From Lachnospiraceae bacterium UBA3863 (lineage in GTDB: Bacteria > Bacillota > Clostridia > Lachnospirales > Lachnospiraceae): 10,937 nt of DNA. The notes under the pieces are model-generated. The model searched no databases. It saw only the letters and a program-made list of their open reading frames with translations, and was not told the origin of the DNA. Position 1 is the stretch's first letter, and each line of letters starts with the position of its first letter. Location: assembly GCA_002392385.1 (NCBI GenBank), contig DGGX01000200.1, positions 1 to 10,937 of the forward strand. Reading direction: 5' to 3'. The translations under genes were made by a program, and so were the position numbers. Below are positions 1 to 6,483 of this stretch, piece by piece.

Positions 1-54
1 ACCACCAATCAGGCTTTTCAATCTGTCAACCGCCGGTTGCAACTGCCCGCAGGG

Positions 55-121
55 CCGCACAGGGGACGGTTCTCTGTGCGGGATCCCGGAAGAACCGCAC
101 AGAGAACCGTCCCCTGTGCGG
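55..121. repeat. Perfect 27-bp inverted repeat with 13-nt spacer, REPIN-like
   Basis: Positions 55-81 and 95-121 are exact reverse complements over 27 bp, separated by 13 nt. Each arm is itself quasi-palindromic: it starts CCGCACAG and ends CTGTGCGG, around a core containing GGGACGGTTCT or its complement. The element can therefore fold as one long hairpin or as two short ones. Two inverted, individually palindromic REP units with a short spacer is the architecture of a REPIN. From memory, the core GGGACGGTTCTCTGTG recurs in many Clostridia, often near RAYT (Y1-type REP-associated transposase) genes. No such transposase lies in this window. The structure is directly visible; the REPIN label is an inference. 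Confidence 0.75.
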
Positions 122-181
122 GATCTACGTCAAGAATACGCTTCCGGCGGCGGATTATCTACCCCTCCTTTGCGTCCGAAT

Positions 182-237
182 CGGAAGCGGGGGCAAATTT
201 GCCCGGAAGGGCAGGAAGCGGTATAATCAGGATTATC
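182..237 (+). promoter_or_regulatory. Promoter and palindrome-rich control region of the TerB/ATPase/helicase unit
   Basis: TATAAT at 222-227 lies 17 bp downstream of TTGCCC at 199-204, giving a SigA-like promoter with a perfect -10 and a weak -35. The -35 is the right half of a perfect 14-bp palindrome, GGGCAAATTTGCCC (191-204). GGAAGCGG occurs directly repeated at 183-190 and 214-221, and CGCTTCCG at 139-146 is an inverted match to 182-189. ATAATC-AG-GATTAT (223-236) is an inverted repeat over the -10 and the expected start of transcription. GGATTATC occurs at 152-159 and 230-237. These look like binding sites for one or more regulators, but no regulator can be named from the sequence. Confidence 0.6.
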
Positions 238-259
238 AGAACATATGGTCGTGTCAGCT

Positions 260-263
260 GGAG
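260..263 (+). promoter_or_regulatory. Ribosome binding site that decides a TTG start
   Basis: GGAG (in CTGGAGAA) sits 8 nt upstream of an in-frame TTG at 272. The only upstream in-frame ATG (245) has no Shine-Dalgarno sequence before it and lies only about 11 nt past the expected transcription start. This favours TTG 272 as the start. Confidence 0.5.
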
Positions 264-271
264 AACTGAGA

Positions 272-2194
272 TTGGAACTGTCCGCCCTGACGGCTTATGC
301 CGAAGAGAAATATCATATTCCGGAGCAGCACAAGTGGGCTGATTTTCCGGGTTTTTCGGTCCTCGCTGACCCGGAGACGGGCAAGTGGGCCGCTCTTCTC
401 ATGCGCCAGTGGGACTCGGAGACGGGCACGGAGATCCAGAGGGCCGATATCAAGTGCGGGCGGCAGGTCCTGGAGGGCGCGGCCCGGCCCTGGCTGACCC
501 TGCCCTTCCGGATGAAGGGGCAGAAATGGGTGGGGGTCCGTTTCGAGGACTGCACGGAGGAGGACAAGGTCTTCGCTCTCTTCGATCAGGCCCTGAAGGA
601 TCCGGCCGGCAAGCTGGAGACGGGCGGCATGATCCGCCGGGGCTTCACGGTGGTGCTGGATGCGCCGGCCGCGGAGACGAGCGTCTCAGCGCCTGTCTAC
701 AGGGACACAGCCCTGCCTTTCGTGGGAACACGGCCGCGGGCCGCGGAGCAGGAGGTCCCGGACAGGATCCGCATGATGCGTAAGCTCTACATTTACGGGG
801 ACGTCTCCTTCTCCCAGAAGTGCAGCAACTTCCTGCGGCAGGGCCGCTTCATGGCGGATTATGAGGACACCCTGCCCTGGAAGGGAGAGTTCCGGCATTA
901 TTTTCCCACCTATCATGATCTGAGCGTGCGCCAGCTCCGGGGATATTTCACCTGGCGGGCCCAGGTCCGCCGCGGCAATTACCAGCCGGTCCCCGTGTCG
1001 GCGGCCTACATTTATATATACGAGCTCCTGTGCGGGATCGGAACGGCGTCGCCCGCGGAGAGCCTGCAGCGTATGCGGGCCTTCGAGGAGGGGTATCTGG
1101 ACACCGGCATCGGTGATGACGGGATGCGCAGGAGTCTGCGGCGCTGGATGTGGGAGTATGCCGTGATCCATGCGTTGCCGCCGGAGACGGCCCGGTCCTG
1201 TGCGGACCCGGCCATGCTGGAGCGGGATGAGAGCCTGGCCGCCCTGCGGGACCCGGACAGCCATACGGAAGAAGAGATCTTCCGGGCCCTATGCGTGTTC
1301 GGAGGCAAGAAGACCGCCCAGTCGCCGGTGATCACAGGGGACGAGGCGCGGGGCCGCCGTCTTATGGCCGCCTTCTGGCGGAGACTGACAGAGACCTGCC
1401 GGGCCGGAGGCGGGGACCTGTTCACCGACTGTTTCGGCGAGCCCGTGCGGCGGGTCTGGAGACCCCTGGCCAATACGGTCTTCCAGGAGGAGCCGGGGCT
1501 GCCGGACCAGGTCTATGAGGCGGGCCCCTGCCGCAGATATACGCGCAGGGACGGCATATGGACAGAAGAGAGCTATGAGAAGCTCTTCTATGACAAGGAC
1601 AGGTTCCGCCTGCTCCTCCACGGGGCGGACCGGGTCTTCCGGAGAGCCCTGAAGACCGGACGCTATCTCAAGGCCAGGAGCGGCGATGAGGAGGCCGCGG
1701 CCTGTGCGGAGGCGGTCATGGCGGCGGAGCGGCGGGCCGCGGAGGAGGCGGCAAGGCCGGTGATCCGCATCGACCTGTCGGAGCTCGCCCAGATCCGGCG
1801 GGAAGCCATGATCACCCGGGACAGCCTGCTGACAGAAGAGGACAAGGCCGAGGCGCCGGCCGTGAGCGCTCAGGCAGAACCGGAAAAAGAACCGGCAGAC
1901 GGACCGGAGGAGACAGCCGGAACAGAGCCGTCGCCCGCAGAGGCAGCCGGCGGCGGAGCGGTCCGGATCGAAGGGCTGGACGACCTGCATGGACAGATCC
2001 TGGCGGCTCTCCTGCGGGGACAGGATGCGGGGGCCATGATCCGGGCACATCGTCTGATGCCTTCCGTGGTGACGGATACCATCAACGAGGCCCTCTTCGA
2101 CGAGGTCGGCGACAGTGTCCTGGAATGTGAAGGAGAAGAGATCACGGTGGTGGAGGATTATCGGGAGGATATTCTCCGCCTCCTGGAGGAATGA
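272..2194 (+). CDS. TerB-N/TerB-C domain protein with an MmcQ/YjbR-like N-terminus
   Basis: Reading from TTG 272 gives 640 residues; the frame extends to ATG 245 (649 residues), but the TTG has the better ribosome binding site and its product begins where YjbR-like proteins normally begin. Residues 1 to about 112 resemble the MmcQ/YjbR fold: an EEKYHI helix, WADFPGF, a GKWAALLM strand, IKCG, and a late KWVGV strand. Residues about 170-310 match TerB-N: SFSQKCSNFL, HYFPTYHDLS, QLRGYFTWRAQVR and the helix AAYIYIYELL. Residues about 526-563 are a Glu/Pro/Ala-rich linker, followed by a TerB-C-like end with ILAALLRG and NEALFDEVGD. It has no signal peptide or membrane segment, so it is probably cytosolic. 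It is first in a unit with an ATPase and a helicase, which suggests a scaffold or sensor role in nucleic-acid processing. The biochemical function is unknown; the domain calls come from recognition, not from a search. Confidence 0.8.
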   Translation: MELSALTAYAEEKYHIPEQHKWADFPGFSVLADPETGKWAALLMRQWDSETGTEIQRADIKCGRQVLEGAARPWLTLPFRMKGQKWVGVRFEDCTEEDKVFALFDQALKDPAGKLETGGMIRRGFTVVLDAPAAETSVSAPVYRDTALPFVGTRPRAAEQEVPDRIRMMRKLYIYGDVSFSQKCSNFLRQGRFMADYEDTLPWKGEFRHYFPTYHDLSVRQLRGYFTWRAQVRRGNYQPVPVSAAYIYIYELLCGIGTASPAESLQRMRAFEEGYLDTGIGDDGMRRSLRRWMWEYAVIHALPPETARSCADPAMLERDESLAALRDPDSHTEEEIFRALCVFGGKKTAQSPVITGDEARGRRLMAAFWRRLTETCRAGGGDLFTDCFGEPVRRVWRPLANTVFQEEPGLPDQVYEAGPCRRYTRRDGIWTEESYEKLFYDKDRFRLLLHGADRVFRRALKTGRYLKARSGDEEAAACAEAVMAAERRAAEEAARPVIRIDLSELAQIRREAMITRDSLLTEEDKAEAPAVSAQAEPEKEPADGPEETAGTEPSPAEAAGGGAVRIEGLDDLHGQILAALLRGQDAGAMIRAHRLMPSVVTDTINEALFDEVGDSVLECEGEEITVVEDYREDILRLLEE

Positions 2195-2200
2195 CGGAAG

Positions 2201-3532
2201 ATGGATACCGAGAACAGAAAGATACCCAGACGCATCGCCCAGACGGTGCTGAATTCCCTGAAGGGCGGCGTGGTCCCGCGGATCGGCCTGCCCTATATCA
2301 CGGTGGGACGCAAGAATGAGATCGAGGCCCTGCTCCACGATGTGGACATCATCGCGGAGGGCGGCGCGTCCTTCCGTTTCATCGTCGGCCGCTACGGGTC
2401 CGGCAAGAGCTTCCTGCTCCAGACCATCCGCAACTATGTGATGGACCGGGGCTTCATCGTGGTGGACGCGGACCTGTCGCCCGAACGGCGTCTGCAGGGT
2501 ACCCGGGGACAGGGCCTGGCTACCTACCGGGAGCTGATCGGCAACCTGTCCACCAAGACCCGGCCGGAGGGCGGGGCCCTGACCCTGGTCCTGGACCGCT
2601 GGATCAACAACGTGCAGACGGAGGCGGTGCGGGAGACCGGCCTGCAGCCGGGAGATCCGGCCCTGACAGCCGCGGTGGACCAGAAGATCTATGCCGTCAC
2701 CGCCGCCGTGAGCGAGCTGGTGCACGGATTTGAATTCGCCCGGCTCCTGTCCATGTATTACCATGCCTACGCGGAGGGCGACGACGAGACCAAGGGCAGG
2801 GTGGTGCGCTGGTTCCGCGGGGAATATACCCTCAAACGGGAGGCCAGGGAGGAACTGGGTGTCAACATTATCATCACGGACGACGACTGGTATGAGTATC
2901 TGAAGCTTTTTGCCGTCTTCTTCCGTCTGGCGGGATACGCGGGCATGATGATCATGATCGACGAGCTGGTCAATATCTACAAGATCCCCAACAGCATCAC
3001 CCGTCAGTACAACTACGAGAAGATCCTCACCATGTACAACGACACCCTGCAGGGCAAGGCCTCCTATCTGGGCATCCTCATGGGGGCGACGCCCCAGGCG
3101 GTGGAGGACAGGCGGCGGGGCATCTACAGCTACGAGGCCCTGCGGTCCCGGCTGGCGGAGGGCAAGTTCTCAAGGCCCGGCGCCAGAGACCTGCTGGCGC
3201 CGGTGATCCGGCTGGAGCCCCTGACGCCGGAGGAAATGGTGGTCCTGTGCGAGAAGCTGATCCACATGCACGCGGGACTCTACGGCTATACCGAGAGACT
3301 GGGCACGGAGGACCTGGCGGATTTCATCCGGATGGAATACGGGCGCATAGGCGCGGACCAGAACATAACCCCCCGGGAGGTCATCCGGGATTTCATCGAG
3401 CTGCTGGACCTGATGTACCAGAATCCTTCCCTGCAGGCCCGGGAACTGCTGCAGTCGGAGGAATTCTCCTACGCGGCCCCGGAGGCTGTTTCTGACCGGA
3501 AGGAGCCGGCCTACGCGGAGTTTACCTTATGA
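2201..3532 (+). CDS. BrxD-like P-loop ATPase (DUF2791 / BREX ATP-binding family)
   Basis: This is a 443-residue AAA+-type ATPase. Walker A is GRYGSGKS at residues 63-70, preceded by the family-typical GLPYITVGRKNE. Walker B is the hydrophobic strand ending in IDEL (D254, E255). GILMGATP at 291-298 is in the sensor-1 position, and the end (ITPREVIRDFIELLDLM) looks like a helical or winged-helix lid. Length and motifs fit the DUF2791 family that includes BrxD of BREX type 2, hence a probable DNA-linked, ATP-driven motor or loader. The start has GGAGG 11 nt upstream, and the gene lies 6 nt after the TerB gene stop. It overlaps the helicase gene by 4 nt (ATGA), so translation is probably coupled. 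No brx symbol is given because the rest of a BREX locus is not present. Confidence 0.85.
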   Translation: MDTENRKIPRRIAQTVLNSLKGGVVPRIGLPYITVGRKNEIEALLHDVDIIAEGGASFRFIVGRYGSGKSFLLQTIRNYVMDRGFIVVDADLSPERRLQGTRGQGLATYRELIGNLSTKTRPEGGALTLVLDRWINNVQTEAVRETGLQPGDPALTAAVDQKIYAVTAAVSELVHGFEFARLLSMYYHAYAEGDDETKGRVVRWFRGEYTLKREAREELGVNIIITDDDWYEYLKLFAVFFRLAGYAGMMIMIDELVNIYKIPNSITRQYNYEKILTMYNDTLQGKASYLGILMGATPQAVEDRRRGIYSYEALRSRLAEGKFSRPGARDLLAPVIRLEPLTPEEMVVLCEKLIHMHAGLYGYTERLGTEDLADFIRMEYGRIGADQNITPREVIRDFIELLDLMYQNPSLQARELLQSEEFSYAAPEAVSDRKEPAYAEFTL

Positions 3533-5874
3533 ATGTCTATGAGAGATATGCCCCCTTCATCCAGGACTATATCTACCGCTCCGGCTGGCAGACCCTGCGG
3601 GGCGTGCAGAACGCGGCCGGCGACGCCATCTTCGGGACAGACCGGCACGTGCTCCTGACGGCCTCCACCGCCTCGGGCAAAACGGAGGCGGCCTTTTTTC
3701 CCATCCTGACCCTGCTGGAGGAGGACCCCTCCCGCACGGTGGGCGTCCTCTACGTCGCGCCCCTGAAGGCCCTGATCAACGATCAGTTCGGGCGGCTGGG
3801 AGAGCTGTGTGAGGAGGCAGGCATCCCTGTGTACCGCTGGCACGGCGACGTGCCCCAGACACAGAAGAGGCGCCTTCTGCGCAAGCCCGCCGGCATCCTG
3901 CAGATCACGCCGGAATCCCTGGAGTCCCTGATGATCAATAAGCACATGGAGATCCCGTCTCTCTTCTGGGATCTGCGTTTCATCGTCATCGACGAGATCC
4001 ACTCCCTGCTGAGAGGGGACCGGGGCCTGCAGACCTTCTGCCTGATCGAGAGACTCTGCCGGCTGGCCGGCTGCAATCCCAGGCGCATAGGGCTCTCCGC
4101 CACCATCGGAGATCCCGAGGCGGCGGGGCGTTTTCTCGCGGCCGGGAGCGACAGGGACACGGTGATCCCCCGCTTTGACGGGGGCCGGGAGGTCTGGCGC
4201 CTGTCCATGGAGCATTTCTACAACACGGCGCCCCAGGCGGATGAGACGGTGCAGGCAGGCCCCGGCACAGACACCGCGGCCGCGGAGCCTCCGGGCCTGG
4301 CCCGGGCCATTGCCCTGCAGGCGGACGGAGAGGCAGCGGAGACGGCAGCCCCCGTGACGGAAGAGCCGACGGACATCGCGCCGGAGGCGGCCGATCCCGG
4401 GACCGGTTATATCTTCGAACACACCCGGGGCAGGAAGTGCCTGGTCTTCACCAACTCCCGGGAGGAGTGCGAGGCGGTCTGTCAGCGGCTGCGCCAGTAC
4501 TGCGAGGTCAGACATGAGCCGGAACGTTTTCTCATCCATCACGGCAATCTCTCCGCCTCCTACCGGGAGAGCGCTGAGGAGGAGATGAAGGACGACGATT
4601 CCCTCATGTCCGTCTGCGCCACGGCCACCCTGGAGCTGGGCATCGATATCGGCCGGCTGGAGCGGGCCTTTCAGATCGACGCGCCTTTTACGGTATCGGG
4701 CTTCCTGCAGCGCATGGGCAGGACCGGCCGGCGCGGCGACCCTTCAGAGATGTGGTTCGTGATGCGGGAGGAGCACCCGGAGCCCCGGGCCATGCTGCCT
4801 GACATGATCCCCTGGTACCTGATCCAGGGCATCGCCCTGGTCCAGCTCTACATCGAGGAGCGCTTCGTAGAGCCGCCCCGGACGGACCGGCTGCCCTACA
4901 GCCTCCTCTACCATCAGACCATGAGCACCCTGGCCTCCTGCGGGGAGATGACGCCCGCGGAGCTGGCCTCCCGTGTCCTGCCCCTGGCCTGCTTCCACCG
5001 GATCAGCCAGGACGACTACCGTCTGCTCCTGCGCCATCTCCTGGAGACGGACCACATCAGCCGGACGGAGAACGGGGGCCTGATCGTGGGCCTCACCGGG
5101 GAGCGGGTCGTGAACAATTACAAGTTCTATGCTGTTTTCCGGGAAAATATCGAGTACTCAGTCCGCGCCGGCTCGGAGGAGCTGGGCACCATCGTGAAGC
5201 CCCCGCCGGTGGGGGACAAGATCGCCATCACCGGCCGGGTCTGGGTCGTGGACGAGGTGGACCACAAGAGAAGAGTGGTCTGGTGCACCCTGGTCAAGGG
5301 GAATATCCCGGCCTATTTCGGCGATGTGGCGGGAGATATCCACACCCGCATCCTGGAGCGCATGTACGGGGTGCTCAGGGAAGAGAAAAGCTATCCTTAT
5401 CTGATGCCCCACGCCGTCTGCCGTCTGCGGGATGCCAGGGAGAGCTTCCTGAAGGCCGGCATGGCGGACCGGCCTTTGATCCATCTGGGCGGCCATATGT
5501 GGGCCCTTTTCCCCTGGCTGGGAAGCTATGCCTTCCTGGCTCTGGAGCGATTCCTAAAGATCCGCTGCGGACAGCGGCTGGGTCTGCGGGGACTGTCCCC
5601 TTCGAGGCCCTATTATATGCAGTTCACCATGAAGGTCAGTGAGGAGGATTTCTACCGGATCACGGCCGAAGAGGCGGCACAGGAATGGGATCCCCTCGAG
5701 CTGGTGTACCCCAAGGAGATCCCGGTATTTGAGAAGTATGATGAGTATGTGCCGGAGGACCTGATCCGCAAGGGCTTCGCCTATGGGGTCCTGGACGTGG
5801 AAGGGATGCGGGAGCGCGTGCTGGGCTGGTCCGCGGAGGGCGGCAAGGCGCAGCCCCTGGGTCGCGGGCACTGA
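3529..5874 (+). CDS. Lhr-like DEAD/DEAH-box SF2 helicase (BrxHI-like)
   Basis: This 781-residue SF2 helicase carries the full motif set: motif I TASTASGKTE (44-53), Ia APLKALIND (77-85), II DEIH (155-158), III SAT (190-192), IV CLVFTNSREE (304-313), V TATLELGIDIG (365-375) and VI QRMGRTGRRGD (394-404). Motif V and VI wording and the long C-terminal region (about 420-781) fit Lhr-type helicases and BrxHI of BREX type 2. The role is predicted as ATP-driven translocation or unwinding of nucleic acid. Residues about 231-293 form an Ala/Glu/Pro/Thr-rich, probably disordered insert between the two RecA lobes. I see no cysteine cluster for Fe-S binding. GGAG at 3517-3520 lies 8 nt before the ATG, which overlaps the ATPase stop. 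It is the last gene of the three-gene unit. Confidence 0.88.
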   Translation: MNVYERYAPFIQDYIYRSGWQTLRGVQNAAGDAIFGTDRHVLLTASTASGKTEAAFFPILTLLEEDPSRTVGVLYVAPLKALINDQFGRLGELCEEAGIPVYRWHGDVPQTQKRRLLRKPAGILQITPESLESLMINKHMEIPSLFWDLRFIVIDEIHSLLRGDRGLQTFCLIERLCRLAGCNPRRIGLSATIGDPEAAGRFLAAGSDRDTVIPRFDGGREVWRLSMEHFYNTAPQADETVQAGPGTDTAAAEPPGLARAIALQADGEAAETAAPVTEEPTDIAPEAADPGTGYIFEHTRGRKCLVFTNSREECEAVCQRLRQYCEVRHEPERFLIHHGNLSASYRESAEEEMKDDDSLMSVCATATLELGIDIGRLERAFQIDAPFTVSGFLQRMGRTGRRGDPSEMWFVMREEHPEPRAMLPDMIPWYLIQGIALVQLYIEERFVEPPRTDRLPYSLLYHQTMSTLASCGEMTPAELASRVLPLACFHRISQDDYRLLLRHLLETDHISRTENGGLIVGLTGERVVNNYKFYAVFRENIEYSVRAGSEELGTIVKPPPVGDKIAITGRVWVVDEVDHKRRVVWCTLVKGNIPAYFGDVAGDIHTRILERMYGVLREEKSYPYLMPHAVCRLRDARESFLKAGMADRPLIHLGGHMWALFPWLGSYAFLALERFLKIRCGQRLGLRGLSPSRPYYMQFTMKVSEEDFYRITAEEAAQEWDPLELVYPKEIPVFEKYDEYVPEDLIRKGFAYGVLDVEGMRERVLGWSAEGGKAQPLGRGH

Positions 5875-5878
5875 TCCG

Positions 5879-5897
5879 GCCGGCTCAGGATGCCGGC
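5879..5897. terminator. GC-rich hairpin between convergent stop codons, possible weak bidirectional terminator
   Basis: GCCGGC at 5879-5884 and at 5892-5897 form a 6-bp stem with a 7-nt loop, lying between the helicase stop and the end of the regulator gene and overlapping the regulator's stop codon. It could stall transcription from both sides. There is no T-run on either strand, so it is not a standard intrinsic terminator. Confidence 0.25.
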
Positions 5898-6298
5898 GCG
5901 GCAGTCACCAGGTCGCTCAGCTTCTTTTCATAGAAAAAGTCGTGGACCATGTTGTCATATTCGGTCCACAGAGGGAGGGTGCGGCACTTGTCCGCCCGCG
6001 GGCAGTCTCCCATCCTGCCGGACAGGCAGGCGACGGGCGCCAGAGTCCCCTCCATGAGCTCCAGGATCTCACCCACTGTATATTCTTCCGGGCGGCGGCA
6101 CAGCTTATAGCCGCCGCCCTTGCCGCTGGCCCCGACAAGGAGGCCGCCGGCCACCATATCCTTTACGATGATCTCCAGGTATTTCTTGGAGATGTCCTGT
6201 CTGGCAGCGATATCCTTCAGAGGGATATAGCTGCCGTTTTCATGTTCTGCAAGGTCGATCATCACCCGGATCGCGTAACGTCCTCTTGTCGAGATCAT
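5885..6298 (-). CDS. Rrf2/IscR-type transcriptional regulator
   Basis: This encodes 137 residues starting MISTRGRYAIRVM, the hallmark start of Rrf2 proteins. A longer reading frame begins 15 codons upstream, but this ATG has the ribosome binding sequence AAAGGCGG 6 nt before it. The winged helix-turn-helix spans about residues 1-70: IPLKDIAARQDISKKYLEII, then the GKGGGYKL wing. Three cysteines follow, C91, C99 and C105, in a C-X7-C-X5-C arrangement close to the [2Fe-2S] site of IscR (C-X5-C-X5-C), so it probably binds an Fe-S cluster. It is divergent from sufC and its promoter overlaps one of three shared heptamer sites. It is therefore probably the autoregulated repressor of the suf operon, sensing cluster supply. 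It could instead be called SufR-like or CymR-like, but the three cysteines favour IscR. Confidence 0.88.
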   Translation of the reverse strand: MISTRGRYAIRVMIDLAEHENGSYIPLKDIAARQDISKKYLEIIVKDMVAGGLLVGASGKGGGYKLCRRPEEYTVGEILELMEGTLAPVACLSGRMGDCPRADKCRTLPLWTEYDNMVHDFFYEKKLSDLVTAAPAS

Positions 6299-6326
6299 GC
6301 TGCACCGCCTTTCTGCGTTTTCACCC

Positions 6327-6356
6327 ATTATACCGCAGGGCAAATAGGTAAAACAA
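6327..6356 (-). promoter_or_regulatory. Promoter of the Rrf2/IscR-type regulator
   Basis: On the minus strand, TATAAT (plus-strand 6327-6332) lies 18 bp from TTGTTT (plus-strand 6351-6356). The expected leader is about 20 nt and carries the AAAGGCGG ribosome binding site. The heptamer TAGGTAA at 6345-6351 overlaps the spacer and the -35, so the regulator probably controls its own promoter. Confidence 0.6.
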
Positions 6357-6395
6357 GAGGCTGATGAATTATTTACCTATTGACACGGTAGGTAA
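6343..6395. promoter_or_regulatory. Three-site operator region for the Rrf2/IscR-type regulator
   Basis: TAGGTAA occurs at 6345-6351 and 6389-6395, and its complement TTACCTA at 6373-6379. The last two form a perfect inverted repeat with a 9-bp centre that contains the suf -35 hexamer, a 23-bp site similar in size to IscR sites. The first two are the cores of a longer perfect 10-bp inverted repeat, AATAGGTAAA (6343-6352) against TTTACCTATT (6372-6381). Occupancy would block both divergent promoters. That the neighbouring regulator binds here is inferred from position and symmetry. Confidence 0.6.
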
Positions 6396-6409
6396 GTGGG
6401 CTATATACT
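6380..6409 (+). promoter_or_regulatory. Promoter of the suf operon
   Basis: A perfect TTGACA at 6380-6385 is followed after 18 bp by TATACT at 6404-6409; TATATA at 6402-6407 with a 16-bp spacer is an alternative -10. The -35 lies inside the centre of the TTACCTA/TAGGTAA inverted repeat. The leader to sufC is about 70 nt and ends in AAGGAG, 7 nt before the sufC ATG. Confidence 0.7.
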
Positions 6410-6483
6410 CAGAAGGAACTTCAGACACATGAGCAAAGGCGGGAGACGCACAGCGCGGGCCCCGTCACAGAAGGAGAGACCCT

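Noticed and set aside
27-39. CAACCG-C-CGGTTG palindrome as terminator of a gene to the left
   Set aside because: No T-run follows and no upstream gene end is visible in the window.
37-342. Small arginine-rich open frame on the plus strand
   Set aside because: It runs through the inverted repeat and the promoter region and overlaps the TerB-domain gene; no ribosome binding site or family resemblance.
1289-2764. Long open frame of 491 codons on the minus strand
   Set aside because: It is antisense to the TerB-domain gene and the ATPase gene, both well supported by motifs; its product is low-complexity with no recognisable domain. Long shadow frames are expected in GC-rich DNA.
272-5874. Complete BREX type 2 locus
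   Set aside because: Only BrxD-like and BrxHI-like genes are present; PglW, PglX, PglY and PglZ are absent from the window.
5783-6364. Open frame of 193 codons on the plus strand
   Set aside because: It is the shadow of the Rrf2-type regulator on the opposite strand and crosses the regulatory region.
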